Shown: positions 46,427-56,371 of the stretch, one piece after another
Layout: each line of letters opens with the position of its first letter
Position numbering within the stretch: position 1 is the stretch's first letter
Assembly (NCBI GenBank): GCA_016124205.1
Contig: WGOD01000002.1
Coordinates: 248,001 to 312,000, forward strand
Origin: Alphaproteobacteria bacterium
Lineage (GTDB): Bacteria; Pseudomonadota; Alphaproteobacteria; Caulobacterales; Maricaulaceae
Direction of reading: 5' to 3'
Length of the DNA: 64,000 bases
Translations under genes and position numbers: made by a program
Notes under the pieces: generated by a model
What the model was told of the DNA's origin: nothing
The model's input: only the letters and a program-made list of their open reading frames with translations
Databases searched by the model: none

Positions 46427-47926
46427 ATGCTCGGCGGGCTCTCGCTCGCGGGATTGTCCGCCTGCGGTCAACGACAATCGGTGTCGGAGGGCGATCTTCT
46501 GCGCGTCGCGATCGGCGGCATGCCCGACTCGCTCGATCCGGCCATCGGCCAGTTCGCGACCGCGGCGCTTGTCTACAAGCAGATCCACGGCCCGCTGACC
46601 GATTACGGCCCGAACGGCGGTGTCGTGCCCGGGCTGGCGGCGAACTGGTTCGCCAACGACAACGCCACGCGCTGGACGTTCCGGCTTTTCGAAGGCCTTC
46701 AATGGTCCGACGGGACACCGCTCAACGCCGAGGACATTGTCTGGTCGGCGCGCCGGATCGTCGATCCGGCCTCCACCTTCGCGCAGATCGGGGATTTCTA
46801 CTCCGTCCTCAACGCGCCGGAAGTCCTGCGCCAGGAAGCCCCGCCCGAAGCTATGGGCGTGCGCGCGCTCGATCCGTTGACGGTCGAGTTCGAGATGACC
46901 GCGCCGATCAGTTTCTTCCCGCTGCTGATGCGCGAATTCTATCCCTTCCCGCGCCACGCCATCGAGGCGCATGGCTCGGGCTGGACGCGGCCGGAGAATT
47001 TCGTTGGGTGCGGGCCCTTTGTGGTGTCCGGAGCCGGCGCCCTGTCGCTGCAACTGCGGCGTAATCCGCTGGCGCGCAATCCGGCGCGGATCGAGAATGT
47101 CCATATCGAGGCGGTGGAGGATGCGGCGACGCGCCAGCGCCTGTTCCGGGCGGGCGACTATGACCTCGCCGACAATCCGATGGCGAACCAGATCGCCCTC
47201 TTGCGCGAGCAGATCGGCGACCGGCTTCATGGGTATGCCGCGCCGAAATTCACCTACCTCAAATGCAATATGGCCCGGGTGGACGCTGTCACCCGGCAGC
47301 GCTGTGCCGAGGCCATCGACCGCGCCTTCATCGCCGACAATCTCCTGCCCGGCGTGGCCACACCGACGGAGACGATCATTCCGGGGTCAGAGTTCACGTC
47401 CCAGATCCTGGCCACGGTCGCCGTCCAGCGCGAGCGCGGACCACTTCTCCTGCGCTGTCTCAGTGGCGAGCGCGAACGCATCGCCGTCGTGGTCGCCGAC
47501 GATCTGCGGCGCGCGGGACTGGAGGTCGACATCCTCGCGACCCCTGCGACCGATCTCTACCAGGCCGTCGACGCGGGCGATTACGACCTCGCATTGGCGC
47601 ATTTCGACCGGGGCCTGAAAGGCGAGCCGAACTTCATGCTGGAGCCCTTCGCGCCCGGTCAGTTCGCCGACAACATGAATTGGTATTCGAGCGAGAACCC
47701 GGCCTCGGCGGAGTTCACGGCCCTGATCGCTCAGGCGCGCGCGGCGGTGGACGACACGGAACGCGATGCACTCTATCGCGCCGCCGAGGCGATCATTCTC
47801 GGCCAAAATGTCGTCGTTCCGCTCTTCCACGAGCGGGCCTTCTGGCTCATCTCCGACCGGGTCGAAGGCCTGCCCGAGACGATCCAGCCCATGCTATGGG
47901 GCGGGGCTGAAATAAGGGCCGTTTAA
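46427..47926 (+). CDS. Peptide/nickel-type ABC substrate-binding lipoprotein, no permease nearby
   Basis: An SBP_bac_5 (DppA/OppA-type) protein of about 499 residues. It shows the N-terminal GMPDSLDPAIGQFATAALVY and WTFRLFEGLQWSDGTPLNAE, and the GCGPFVVSG motif. The N terminus (LGGLSLAGLSACG) is a lipoprotein signal. Upstream in-frame codons extend it to FPVDRRALMLGG, a better signal n-region, so the true start may be earlier. A CTG at 46388, overlapping the previous stop and preceded by AGGTG, is possible but unproven; I keep ATG 46427. No transporter genes are adjacent. It lies between the fusion enzyme gene and carB. Confidence 0.88.
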   Translation: MLGGLSLAGLSACGQRQSVSEGDLLRVAIGGMPDSLDPAIGQFATAALVYKQIHGPLTDYGPNGGVVPGLAANWFANDNATRWTFRLFEGLQWSDGTPLNAEDIVWSARRIVDPASTFAQIGDFYSVLNAPEVLRQEAPPEAMGVRALDPLTVEFEMTAPISFFPLLMREFYPFPRHAIEAHGSGWTRPENFVGCGPFVVSGAGALSLQLRRNPLARNPARIENVHIEAVEDAATRQRLFRAGDYDLADNPMANQIALLREQIGDRLHGYAAPKFTYLKCNMARVDAVTRQRCAEAIDRAFIADNLLPGVATPTETIIPGSEFTSQILATVAVQRERGPLLLRCLSGERERIAVVVADDLRRAGLEVDILATPATDLYQAVDAGDYDLALAHFDRGLKGEPNFMLEPFAPGQFADNMNWYSSENPASAEFTALIAQARAAVDDTERDALYRAAEAIILGQNVVVPLFHERAFWLISDRVEGLPETIQPMLWGGAEIRAV

Positions 47927-48059
47927 ACCCCTCGCCATGGCGGCGATTCACGGTTAGTACGGGCGCTTAGCACGACAGTTCAATCGACACCCCGCCGGAC
48001 CCGCGCGATAAAGCGGAGCCGGGCCGGGTGTTCGCGCGCGAGACGAGACGGGAAGAACC

Positions 48060-51000
48060 ATGCCGAAACGTACCGATATCGACAGTGTCCTGATCATCGG
48101 CGCCGGGCCGATCATCATTGGTCAGGCCTGTGAATTCGACTATTCGGGCGTTCAGGCGGTCAAGGCGCTGAAGGAAGAGGGTTACCGGGTCATCCTGGTC
48201 AACTCCAATCCGGCGACGATCATGACCGATCCCGGCCTTGCCGACGCGACCTATGTCGAGCCGATCACGCCGGAAATGGTCGAGAAGATCATCGCCAAGG
48301 AAAAGCCGGACGTCCTCCTGCCGACAATGGGCGGGCAGACCGCGCTCAACTGCGCGCTGGAGCTCGACCGCCGCGGCATCCTGGAAAAGTACGGCGTGGA
48401 AATGATCGGCGCGCGCGCCGACGTGATCGACAAGGCAGAGAACCGCCAGCGTTTCCGCGAGGCGATGGACTCCATCGGCCTTGAAAGCCCGCGTTCCGGC
48501 GTCGCACACACGCTGGAAGAGGCCAAGGCGCTGCAGGCGGAGATCGGCCTGCCGGCGATCATCCGCCCGTCCTTTACCATGGGCGGCACGGGCGGCGGCA
48601 TCGCCTACAATATCGAGGAGTTCGAGGAGATCTGCGCGGCGGGTATCGCCGCCTCTCCGGTCAATGAAATCCTCGTCGAGGAAAGCGTCCTCGGCTGGAA
48701 GGAATACGAGATGGAAGTGGTCCGCGACCGCGCGGACAACTGCATCATCATCTGCTCTATCGAGAATATCGACCCCATGGGTGTGCATACGGGCGACAGC
48801 GTCACCGTCGCGCCTGCCCTGACGCTGACCGACAAGGAATACCAGCGCATGCGCTCGGCCTCGATCGCCGTGCTGCGCGAAATCGGCGTGGAAACCGGCG
48901 GGTCGAACGTGCAGTTCGCCGTCGATCCGAAGACCGGCCGCATGGTCGTGATCGAGATGAATCCGCGCGTGTCGCGCTCCTCGGCGCTGGCGTCGAAGGC
49001 CACCGGCTTCCCGATCGCCAAGGTCGCCGCGAAGCTGGCCGTCGGCTACACGCTCGACGAGATCGCCAACGACATCACCCAGGGCGCGACCCCGGCCAGC
49101 TTCGAGCCGACGATCGACTATGTCGTCACCAAGATCCCGCGCTTTGCCTTCGAGAAATATCCGGGCGCCTCGAACATCCTGACGACATCGATGAAATCGG
49201 TCGGCGAAGCGATGTCGATGGGCCGCAACTTCCAGGAATCCGTCCAGAAGGCGCTGCGCTCGCTCGAAACGGGTCTCAGCGGCTTCGACGAAATCCATGT
49301 CGAAGGGCTGAGCGAGGCCAAGACGCCGGAAGCCCGGCGCGAAGCCATGGTCTCCGCCCTCGCCCGACCGACGCCGGACCGGCTGCGCTATGTGGCCCAG
49401 GCCTTCCGCGAAGGCATGAGCGTCGACGAGATCAACGCGGCCTGCGCCTATGAGCCCTGGTTCCTGCGCCAGATCGAGGAGATCGTCGCGGTCGAGCACC
49501 GCGTCCGTATGGAAGGTCTGCCGAAGGATGCGGCCGGCTTCCGCGCGATCAAGGCGATGGGCTTTTCCGATGCCCGCCTCGCCAAGCTGACCGATCAGGA
49601 CGAGGACGCTGTCCGCGCCGCGCGCCGCGATCTGGGCGTGCGCCCCGTCTACAAGCGGGTCGACAGCTGCGCGGCGGAGTTCGTCGCGGCAACGCCCTAC
49701 ATGTATTCGACCTACGAGACCGCGCCCTTCGGCGGCGCAGCCGACGACGAGAGCCAGCCGACCGATCGCCGGAAGGCGATCATCCTCGGCGGCGGTCCGA
49801 ACCGCATCGGCCAAGGCATCGAGTTCGACTATTGCTGCTGTCACGCGGCGTTCGCGTTTGCCGAGATGGGTCTCGAATCCATCATGGTGAACTGCAACCC
49901 GGAGACGGTCTCGACCGACTACGACACCGCCGACCGGCTCTATTTCGAACCGCTGACCACCGAAGACGTGCTCGAGCTGATCGAGACCGAACGCTCGAAC
50001 GGCACGCTGGCCGGCGTTGTTGTCCAGTATGGCGGCCAGACGCCGCTGAAGCTGGCGGGCGACCTCGAGAAAGCCGGTATCCCGATCCTCGGCACACAGC
50101 CGGACGCGATCGACCTTGCCGAAGACCGCGAACGCTTCAAGGCGTTGCTCGACACGCTCAATCTGCGCCAGCCGCCGAACTCGATTGCGCATTCGGAAGC
50201 CGAGGCCTTCGCGGCGATGGAAACGCTCGGCTTCCCGCTCGTGCTGCGCCCGTCCTACGTGCTGGGCGGCCGGGCGATGGAAATCGTCCGCGAACCGGAA
50301 GGCCTCGAGCGCTATCTGCGCGAGGCGGTCCATGTGACCGGCAAGACGCCGCTTCTGGTCGACCGCTATCTCGACAATGCCGACGAGGTCGATGTCGACG
50401 TGATCTGCGACGGCGAGGATGTCTTCGTCGCCGGCGTGATGGAGCATATCGAGGAAGCTGGCGTCCACTCAGGCGACTCGGCGTGCTCGCTGCCGCCCTT
50501 CTCGCTGCCGCCCGAAACCGTCGAGGAGCTGAAGACCGAAGCCATCGCGCTGGCCAAGGCGATCGGCGTGAAAGGCCTGATGAACGTCCAGTTCGCGGTG
50601 AAGGACGGCGAGATCTTCGTGCTCGAAGTCAATCCGCGCGCTTCCCGGACCGTGCCCTTCGTGGCCAAGGCGATCGGCATTCCCGTCGCGAAGATCGCCG
50701 CGAAGGTGATGGCCGGTGAAACTGTTCCGTCTTTCAAGCTGAAAGATCCGGCGCCGAAGCATGTCGCGGTCAAGGAAGCCGTGATGCCGTTCGCGCGCTT
50801 CCCCGGTGTCGACCCGGTGCTCGGCCCGGAAATGCGTTCCACCGGCGAGGTGATGGGCATCGACGCGGATTTCGAGAGCGCGTTCGCGAAGAGCCAGCTC
50901 GGCGCGGGCGTGAAGCTGCCCCGGTCGGGCGCGGTGTTCATCTCGCTGAAGGAATCCGACAAGGCGATGATGGTCCCGGCCGCGAAGATGCTGGTGGAAA

Positions 51001-51326
51001 TGGGCTATACCGTGCTCGCGACAGACGGCACGGCAGCGCATTTCGAGTCGGCGGGCGTGGCCGTGACGCGCGTGAAGAAGGTGTCGGCCGGCCGGCCGCA
51101 CATCGTCGACGCGATCAAGAATGGTGAAGTGCAGTTGATCTTCAACACGACCGAGGGCCGCCAGTCGCACAAGGACAGCTATTCCATCCGCCGCACGGCG
51201 CTGGAGTTGAAAATCCCGTGCTACACGACAGCCTCGGCGGCCGAGGCGGCGGTGAAGTCACTGAAAAAGATCGATGCAGGCGCGCTTGAACCGCGCTCGC
51301 TCCAATCCTACTCTCGTGGGGATTGA
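48060..51326 (+). CDS. carB: Carbamoyl-phosphate synthase large subunit
   Basis: A 1088-residue enzyme that makes carbamoyl phosphate from bicarbonate, ammonia and two ATP. The two homologous halves each begin with a biotin-carboxylase-like domain ([20 protein letters not shown] and [19 protein letters not shown]) followed by ATP-grasp domains ([22 protein letters not shown]). The last 150 residues are the methylglyoxal-synthase-like allosteric domain ([16 protein letters not shown]). The length matches the family. It is separated from carA by 3.3 kb, with a 133-base gap before its ATG, so it may have its own promoter. Confidence 0.97.
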   Translation: MPKRTDIDSVLIIGAGPIIIGQACEFDYSGVQAVKALKEEGYRVILVNSNPATIMTDPGLADATYVEPITPEMVEKIIAKEKPDVLLPTMGGQTALNCALELDRRGILEKYGVEMIGARADVIDKAENRQRFREAMDSIGLESPRSGVAHTLEEAKALQAEIGLPAIIRPSFTMGGTGGGIAYNIEEFEEICAAGIAASPVNEILVEESVLGWKEYEMEVVRDRADNCIIICSIENIDPMGVHTGDSVTVAPALTLTDKEYQRMRSASIAVLREIGVETGGSNVQFAVDPKTGRMVVIEMNPRVSRSSALASKATGFPIAKVAAKLAVGYTLDEIANDITQGATPASFEPTIDYVVTKIPRFAFEKYPGASNILTTSMKSVGEAMSMGRNFQESVQKALRSLETGLSGFDEIHVEGLSEAKTPEARREAMVSALARPTPDRLRYVAQAFREGMSVDEINAACAYEPWFLRQIEEIVAVEHRVRMEGLPKDAAGFRAIKAMGFSDARLAKLTDQDEDAVRAARRDLGVRPVYKRVDSCAAEFVAATPYMYSTYETAPFGGAADDESQPTDRRKAIILGGGPNRIGQGIEFDYCCCHAAFAFAEMGLESIMVNCNPETVSTDYDTADRLYFEPLTTEDVLELIETERSNGTLAGVVVQYGGQTPLKLAGDLEKAGIPILGTQPDAIDLAEDRERFKALLDTLNLRQPPNSIAHSEAEAFAAMETLGFPLVLRPSYVLGGRAMEIVREPEGLERYLREAVHVTGKTPLLVDRYLDNADEVDVDVICDGEDVFVAGVMEHIEEAGVHSGDSACSLPPFSLPPETVEELKTEAIALAKAIGVKGLMNVQFAVKDGEIFVLEVNPRASRTVPFVAKAIGIPVAKIAAKVMAGETVPSFKLKDPAPKHVAVKEAVMPFARFPGVDPVLGPEMRSTGEVMGIDADFESAFAKSQLGAGVKLPRSGAVFISLKESDKAMMVPAAKMLVEMGYTVLATDGTAAHFESAGVAVTRVKKVSAGRPHIVDAIKNGEVQLIFNTTEGRQSHKDSYSIRRTALELKIPCYTTASAAEAAVKSLKKIDAGALEPRSLQSYSRGD

Positions 51327-51361
51327 GAATAGCTCCCCATTTCCGAGCGAGATTACCGAAC

Positions 51362-51835
51362 ATGAGCAAAGTACCGATGACCGACGAGGGCTATCGGGCC
51401 CTCGACGAAGAATTGAAGCGTTTGAAGACGATTGAACGGCCCGCCGTCATTCAGGCGATTTCCGAAGCGCGCGAGCATGGCGATCTGTCGGAGAACGCCG
51501 AATACCACGCGGCGAAGGAACGCCAAGGCTGGATCGAAGGCCGTGTCGCCGAGCTTGAGGACAAGATCGCGCGCGCCCAGGTGATCGACGTGTCCAAGCT
51601 GGACGGCGACACGGTGAAGTTCGGCGCGACCGTCTCGGTCGTCGACGAGGACACCGAGGAAGAGGCGTCCTACAAGATCGTCGGCGAAGACGAGGCGGAT
51701 GTGCGCTCGGGCAAGATCTCGATCACCTCCCCCATCGCGCGCGCCATGATCAACAAGGAAGTCGGCGACGTGATCGAAGTGAACGCTCCGGGCGGCCTCA
51801 AATCGTACGAAATCCTGAAGGTGGAATGGATCTGA
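51362..51835 (+). CDS. greA: Transcription elongation factor GreA
   Basis: A 157-residue factor that rescues backtracked RNA polymerase by promoting transcript cleavage. The N-terminal coiled coil has the acidic tip [20 protein letters not shown], with the Asp/Glu pair that reaches into the polymerase, and the C-terminal FKBP-like domain has [20 protein letters not shown]. The start at 51362 ([14 protein letters not shown]) fits the family. It follows carB after 35 bases and is closed by a strong terminator. Confidence 0.97.
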   Translation: MSKVPMTDEGYRALDEELKRLKTIERPAVIQAISEAREHGDLSENAEYHAAKERQGWIEGRVAELEDKIARAQVIDVSKLDGDTVKFGATVSVVDEDTEEEASYKIVGEDEADVRSGKISITSPIARAMINKEVGDVIEVNAPGGLKSYEILKVEWI

Positions 51836-51860
51836 GGATCCATAGCATCGAGACGAATCG

Positions 51861-51885
51861 GGCCGGCCTTTGTGCCGGCCTTTTT
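51861..51885 (+). terminator. Rho-independent terminator after greA
   Basis: GGCCGGC and GCCGGCC form a perfect 7-bp stem around CTTTGT, followed directly by TTTTT. It lies 25 bases after the greA stop and would end the carB-greA transcript. Confidence 0.85.
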
Positions 51886-51895
51886 CGTTTCCGGT

Positions 51896-52477
51896 TCAGA
51901 GCGTTTCGGTCACGAGACCTTTCGCGCCGCAGTCGAGGGGAATGGCATCCCTGTCGCCCATTTCAATACTCGCCCGTCCGCGCAACTGAAGGACCATCGC
52001 CTTCATGCGGGCATCGAGATTGTTGTGGTTGAGCGCCGACGTCGCATCGCAGAACACCGCGAACCAGTCGGGCTCGGCATCCAGAGCAAACACCTCATGC
52101 AGGGCTGGCGGCAGGTCTGACACTATGGGAGTTATATTTTCGGTTTCGACCTTGCCGATCTCCCCGCGGCTGACTCGTTGCCATTCGGGACGGCACTCGA
52201 ACTCGAGTTCACCGATCAGCTCGTAGCTGGCTCGGCCTCGAAGCTGCAGCACAATCATCTTCTCGTAGGCGCTCAACTGTCCGTAGTTGAGCACATCCGA
52301 GAGTTCACACCAGGTCTGTCTGAAATCCTCCGGACCAGTGCGGAAAATGTAGTCTCCGACGATCTCACCAAATTCCGTGCTGAAGGTACGTTCCGACGGT
52401 TCGCTGTCAGGCGTCGTGGTGAATGCCTGCGCGGTGACCGCCACCATTGAAACAATGACAATCAGGACGAAGCGCAT
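51896..52477 (-). CDS. Secreted protein with an internal duplication, unknown function
   Basis: A 193-residue protein with a signal peptide (MRFVLIVIVSMVAVTAQAF). The mature part contains two related units: one around WCELSDVLNYGQLSAYEKM then IVLQLRGRASYELI, and a second around FCDATSALNHNNLDARMKAM then VLQLRGRASIEMGD. Each has a pair of cysteines, one before the helix and one after (FEC; LDC). The exact repeat VLQLRGRAS in both copies shows an ancestral duplication. No family is recognised. Base composition looks less GC-rich than neighbouring genes. It converges on greA and has its own promoter region at 52478-52533. Confidence 0.7.
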   Translation of the reverse strand: MRFVLIVIVSMVAVTAQAFTTTPDSEPSERTFSTEFGEIVGDYIFRTGPEDFRQTWCELSDVLNYGQLSAYEKMIVLQLRGRASYELIGELEFECRPEWQRVSRGEIGKVETENITPIVSDLPPALHEVFALDAEPDWFAVFCDATSALNHNNLDARMKAMVLQLRGRASIEMGDRDAIPLDCGAKGLVTETL

Positions 52478-52533
52478 CGAAACCCCAATTCGTTACACAG
52501 TAACAATGATGGGTTTGCGCGCGTCAGGCAAGC

Positions 52534-52566
52534 GAAACGCCGGGACGGTCACCGTCCCGGCGTTTC
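52534..52566 (-). terminator. Long perfect stem-loop after the M56-M23/BlaI operon
   Basis: Two perfect 16-base arms (GAAACGCCGGGACGGT and its complement) are separated by one base, 22 bases after the stop of the minus-strand M56-M23 gene. The tail is only TTTC, so it is a stable hairpin with a short U-tract. It also separates that operon from the secreted-protein gene. Confidence 0.7.
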
Positions 52567-52588
52567 TGTTACCGGCGGCGGTTCGGGG

Positions 52589-53974
52589 TCAGCCGTCCGA
52601 TGGCGTGGCCGGGGCAAGGCCCGGCAAGTAGTCGGCAGGATCGAGGCGCTCGCCATCGCGGTGCACTTCGACATGCAGGTGCGGACCGGTGGACACGCCC
52701 GACGACCCGACGCGGGCGATCACCTGACCGGCGCGGACCGTGTCACCCGGGGCGACGGCATAGTCCTGAAGCTGGGCGTAGACCGTCGTCCAGCCACCGC
52801 CGTGGTCGATCTCGACGACATTGCCCCACCCTGCCTGACCGTTATAGCCGCTGCCGGCAAAGGTGACGCGTCCGCCGGCCGGCGCGGTGACCGGGGTTCC
52901 GGCGGGCGCAGCGATATCGTGACCGGTATGGTTGCGCGGACCGTCGGGGCCGGGCGCGGCCGGACCGAAGCGCGACGTGGTGCGGCCCTGAACGACCGGT
53001 GCGGTGAAGTCCGGATCGGCGGCCATGCCGGAGGCTTCCGCGACCTGAAGCCCGGCGACCGGCAGCGCCATCACGGCAAGCGCGGCCAGCGCGACCATGC
53101 CGCCCGCTGAGCGGGTTTTCGGGGCGGGTGAAAGAATGGAACGTATACGCATTTCAAGTGCCTTCCTGGGTTCCACGCCAAAACCGAGAGCGGCCTGCGG
53201 CCCCGAATTCGCGCAGGCAGCCTGCAGCAGGGAACGGGCGTAGGAACGCGCCCTGCCGTTTCCGAGTGTTTCGAGCGCGGCGCGGTCGCAGGCGATCTCG
53301 ACCGCCAGGCGGCGCTCGCGCTCGATGAGAAAGACGAAGGGATTGAACCAGAGCGCCAGCCCGGCGAGGCGCATCACCAGAAGCACGCGGCTGTCGCGGC
53401 GGCTTATGTGCGCCAGCTCATGCGCCAGGACGAGATCGTCGACCTCCGCTTCGCGCGGCAGGACAAGGATCGGCCGGAGGAGGCCGCAGACAAAGGGTGA
53501 CGGCACCGCATCGGTCCGTGCGTCGATCACCGCGCTGACCGTCATGGATCGGGCGACCCGGGTGACCCGCATGCGGGTTTCCCTGTCCGCCGGGAGCGTC
53601 TTCCTGAGGCGCAGATGGAGCAAAAACGAACGGCGGAGTTCGATCGCTCCGCGCAACACCGCCCCCGCGCCCCAGAGCGCCAGCAGGACGAGGTCCCAGC
53701 GCAAGCCGGGCGTGATCGCCAGCGCAGCCGGTTCCGCACCACCGGACGGCTGCGGCGTGATCAGGGCTGTTACTGGCTCGAGCGGTTCGGCCAGCGACGG
53801 CAGCGCCGTGTTCAACCAAGGGGACACGGCTGCGACGATGAGGGGAAGAGCGGAGAGCACGTATCCCGTCAGCCAGTACGCTTCACCGCGTTCCCGTCCC
53901 CGGCCCAGCGTCCAGACGAGCGCGGCGATGGCGAGGCTGGTGATAGCCGCGAGACTGATTCCGGTGACGCTCAT
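52589..53974 (-). CDS. M56 (BlaR1-type) membrane peptidase fused to an M23 peptidase domain
   Basis: A 461-residue fusion. Four hydrophobic segments (about residues 5-22, 35-53, 95-112 and 290-310) frame a cytosolic M56 metallopeptidase domain with HELAH at 185-189 and the third-ligand region ERRLAVEIACDRAAL. After the last helix an extracytoplasmic M23 domain follows, with H349/D353 (NHTGHDIAAPAG) and HLHVE at 432-436. BlaR1 proteins normally carry a beta-lactam-binding sensor at this place. An M23 domain here implies sensing, or cutting, of peptidoglycan. It overlaps the BlaI-type repressor gene by four bases (ATGA), so the pair is coupled. Confidence 0.9.
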   Translation of the reverse strand: MSVTGISLAAITSLAIAALVWTLGRGRERGEAYWLTGYVLSALPLIVAAVSPWLNTALPSLAEPLEPVTALITPQPSGGAEPAALAITPGLRWDLVLLALWGAGAVLRGAIELRRSFLLHLRLRKTLPADRETRMRVTRVARSMTVSAVIDARTDAVPSPFVCGLLRPILVLPREAEVDDLVLAHELAHISRRDSRVLLVMRLAGLALWFNPFVFLIERERRLAVEIACDRAALETLGNGRARSYARSLLQAACANSGPQAALGFGVEPRKALEMRIRSILSPAPKTRSAGGMVALAALAVMALPVAGLQVAEASGMAADPDFTAPVVQGRTTSRFGPAAPGPDGPRNHTGHDIAAPAGTPVTAPAGGRVTFAGSGYNGQAGWGNVVEIDHGGGWTTVYAQLQDYAVAPGDTVRAGQVIARVGSSGVSTGPHLHVEVHRDGERLDPADYLPGLAPATPSDG

Positions 53975-54345
53975 GCCTCGCCCTCCGGCTTCTCGGCGAG
54001 AAGTTTTTCAAGCTCGGCGATATCGGCGGGATCGAGCAGCGGGCTCGACGCGAAAGCCGAAGCCGGCAGCGGCTCGTCGAGATCGAAGATCTGCGCCGAA
54101 AAGCTGCGGATCATGGTGCTGAGCACCTTCGCCTTGGTGGCTTTCGGCGCGAAAACAGCGAGGCCGTGCGCGTCGCCGCGCTCGATCAGGCCCTTCTCGA
54201 CCATGCGCGCGATCAGCGTGCGTGTGGTGGAATAGGACCAGTTCTGGCCGCTGCCCGCTCGATCATGGATTTCGCGCGCGCCCAGCGGCGATTGCGACCA
54301 CAGGGCTTTCAGAACCGACATTTCGGAGGGGCTGGGTTTTTCCAC
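53971..54345 (-). CDS. BlaI/MecI/CopY-family repressor
   Basis: A 124-residue winged-helix repressor. It has the family N terminus (EKPSPSEMSVLKALWSQSPL), the recognition segment (WSYSTTRTLIARMVEKGLIE) and a C-terminal dimerisation helix with the site cleaved by BlaR1-type peptidases probably near the middle. I start at GTG 54345 (VEKPSPSE...), since the first in-frame ATG would cut the first helix. The stop overlaps the M56-M23 start. An imperfect inverted repeat lies 19 bases upstream of the start, a likely autoregulatory operator shared with the divergent ELM1 gene region. Confidence 0.88.
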   Translation of the reverse strand: MEKPSPSEMSVLKALWSQSPLGAREIHDRAGSGQNWSYSTTRTLIARMVEKGLIERGDAHGLAVFAPKATKAKVLSTMIRSFSAQIFDLDEPLPASAFASSPLLDPADIAELEKLLAEKPEGEA

Positions 54346-54363
54346 GACACACCACAGGTTTGA

Positions 54364-54379
54364 TGTGACATTTGTCGCA
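54364..54379. promoter_or_regulatory. Candidate BlaI-type operator
   Basis: TGTGACA-TT-TGTCGCA is an inverted repeat with one mismatch; one more flanking base on each side also pairs (8-base half-sites with 7 matches). It lies just upstream of the BlaI-type repressor start, in the divergent region with the ELM1 gene, as expected for an autoregulated repressor. Confidence 0.55.
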
Positions 54380-54445
54380 TGTGTGCGGTTCGTGTCAAGC
54401 AGCATGTGATTGACGCCCCGGCCATGAAGCCTGCTAAACGGGTGT

Positions 54446-55381
54446 ATGGGCACGACTCCGAAGGTCATCTGGGCGGTCGCAGACACGCGCCGCGGCGTCG
54501 AAAACCAGGCCATCGGCCTGGCCGAGGCCATCGCGCGCGAACTGGGCAATGCGGTCGTGGCGCGCGTCACGATCCGCGATGACGGCTTCGTCACCCTGCC
54601 CGAACACGATACGCCCGATGTGTGGATCGGCTGCGGCCGGCCGGCGCTGAAGCTGGCGCGGCGTCACCGCAAGATCTTCCGCGCCGCCCGCTTCATCTAT
54701 GTGCAGGATCCGCGCAACCACTATGACCGTTTCGACCTGATCGTCGCGCCGGGGCATGATCGGGTGCGCAAGGCGAATGCGATCTCGATGATCGGCTCGC
54801 CGCACCGCGTCACCCCGGACCGGCTCGCGGAGGGCAAGGCCGCATTCGCGAAGCAACTGGCCGCCCTGCCCGCCCCGCGCGCGGCCGTGATGATCGGTGG
54901 GCCGAACAAGCGTTTCAAGGTTACCCCCGAAGTCTCCGCCAATCTGGAGGCGCGGATCGGCGATCTGCTCGATGCGGGCTATTCCCTGATGCTGTCGGTC
55001 TCACGGCGCACACCGAAAGCGTTGACCGAAGCGCTGAAAGCAAGGTTCGACGGCGACACGCGGGTCTGGTTGTTCGACGGCGCAGGCGCGAATCCCTATT
55101 TCGCCTTCCTCGCCGCGGCCGACGTGATCTGCGTCACGGAAGATTCCACCAACATGCTGGTCGAGGCGGCCGCAACGGGGAAACCGCTCTATTCCCTGCC
55201 GCTCGACGGGGACCCCGGAAAGTTCTCCCGGCTCTATGGCGCGCTGGAGGCCCACGGGGCGCTGCGCCCGCTGCTCGGACCGGTCGAGACCTGGACCTAT
55301 CCCCCGCTCGACGCGACGTCGCAGGCGGCCCGCGAGGCGGTGTTGAGGCTCGGCCTTGAGCGGCAAGGGGCTGCGGCCTAA
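54446..55381 (+). CDS. ELM1/GtrOC1 family protein (DUF1022)
   Basis: A 311-residue cytosolic protein of the family that includes plant mitochondrial fission factor ELM1. It starts VIWAVADTRRGVENQAIGLA, the family signature, and contains PDVWIGCGRPALKLARRHRK, MIGGPNKRFKV and the donor-site-like ICVTEDSTNMLVEAAATGKP, which recalls GT-B glycosyltransferases. It may therefore be a glycosyltransferase acting on lipopolysaccharide or a related glycan, but the bacterial role is unproven. It follows the divergent BlaI gene by 100 bases and precedes trxB by 48. Confidence 0.9.
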   Translation: MGTTPKVIWAVADTRRGVENQAIGLAEAIARELGNAVVARVTIRDDGFVTLPEHDTPDVWIGCGRPALKLARRHRKIFRAARFIYVQDPRNHYDRFDLIVAPGHDRVRKANAISMIGSPHRVTPDRLAEGKAAFAKQLAALPAPRAAVMIGGPNKRFKVTPEVSANLEARIGDLLDAGYSLMLSVSRRTPKALTEALKARFDGDTRVWLFDGAGANPYFAFLAAADVICVTEDSTNMLVEAAATGKPLYSLPLDGDPGKFSRLYGALEAHGALRPLLGPVETWTYPPLDATSQAAREAVLRLGLERQGAAA

Positions 55382-55429
55382 CTAGAGGCCCACAGAGCCG
55401 ATACCCGATTCCTCCGGAGCCCTTCTCTC

Positions 55430-56371
55430 ATGTCCGAACCCCGCCATTCCAAAGTCGTCATCGTCGGGTCCGGCGCCGCCGGCTATACCGCCGCCATCTA
55501 TGCCGCGCGCGCCATGCTGAAGCCGATGGTGATCGCCGGTCTTCAGCCGGGGGGGCAGATGACGATCACCACGGACGTGGAGAATTATCCGGGCTTCGCT
55601 GACGTCATCCAGGGTCCCTGGCTGATGGAGCAGATGCGCGCCCAGGCCGAGCATGTCGGCGCGGAAATGGTCAGCGACATCATCACCGACGTGGACGTGT
55701 CGAAGCGGCCCTTCACGCTGACGGGCGACAGCGGCACGACCTATACCGCCGACGCGCTGATCATTGCGACGGGGGCGAGCGCGAAATGGCTCGGTCTTGA
55801 GTCCGAAGAGAAGTATCGCGGCTTCGGCGTGTCGGCCTGCGCGACCTGCGACGGCTTCTTCTATCGCGAGAAGGAGGTCTTCGTGATCGGCGGCGGGAAT
55901 ACCGCGGTCGAGGAAGCGCTCTTCCTGACGAATTTCGCGTCGAAAGTGACGCTGGTTCACCGCCGCGATTCCCTTCGCGCGGAAAAGGTGATGCAGGAAC
56001 GCCTGTTCAATCACCCGAAGGTCGAGGTGATCTGGGACAGCGTTCTGGAAGAAGTGGTCGGCGAACAGAATCCGCCGGGCGTGACGGGCGTGAAGATCAA
56101 GCACCTGAAGACGCACGACGTGACCGAGCACAAAGCGGACGGCGTGTTCATCGCGATCGGTCACCAGCCGGCAACAGAGCTTTTCCTCGACAAGCTCGAC
56201 ATGAAGCCGGGCAATTACCTGATGGTGAAGCCCGGCTCGACCGAAACCTCGGTTGAGGGCGTGTTCGCCGCGGGCGACGTGACCGACGACAAATACCGCC
56301 AGGCCGTGACGGCCGCCGGTATGGGCTGCATGGCCGCGCTCGACGCGGAACGCTGGCTGGCCGGGCACTAG
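55430..56371 (+). CDS. trxB: Thioredoxin reductase
   Basis: A 313-residue FAD/NADPH enzyme that reduces thioredoxin. The FAD site is GSGAAGYTAAIYAAR, the redox-active disulfide is CATC (VSACATCDGFFY), the NADPH site is VIGGGNTAVEEALFL, and the C-terminal FAD motif is GVFAAGDVTDDKYRQAVTAA. Length and motif order are standard. A LysR gene typically lies close downstream in alphaproteobacteria; here the LysR gene is 3 kb away. It follows the ELM1 gene by 48 bases and may be co-transcribed. Confidence 0.96.
   Translation: MSEPRHSKVVIVGSGAAGYTAAIYAARAMLKPMVIAGLQPGGQMTITTDVENYPGFADVIQGPWLMEQMRAQAEHVGAEMVSDIITDVDVSKRPFTLTGDSGTTYTADALIIATGASAKWLGLESEEKYRGFGVSACATCDGFFYREKEVFVIGGGNTAVEEALFLTNFASKVTLVHRRDSLRAEKVMQERLFNHPKVEVIWDSVLEEVVGEQNPPGVTGVKIKHLKTHDVTEHKADGVFIAIGHQPATELFLDKLDMKPGNYLMVKPGSTETSVEGVFAAGDVTDDKYRQAVTAAGMGCMAALDAERWLAGH

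Noticed and set aside
47967..50468. 833-codon open frame on the minus strand opposite carB
   Set aside because: It lies entirely antisense to a clear carB, has no family motif and reads as His/Arg/Asp-rich shadow sequence produced by GC-rich codon periodicity.
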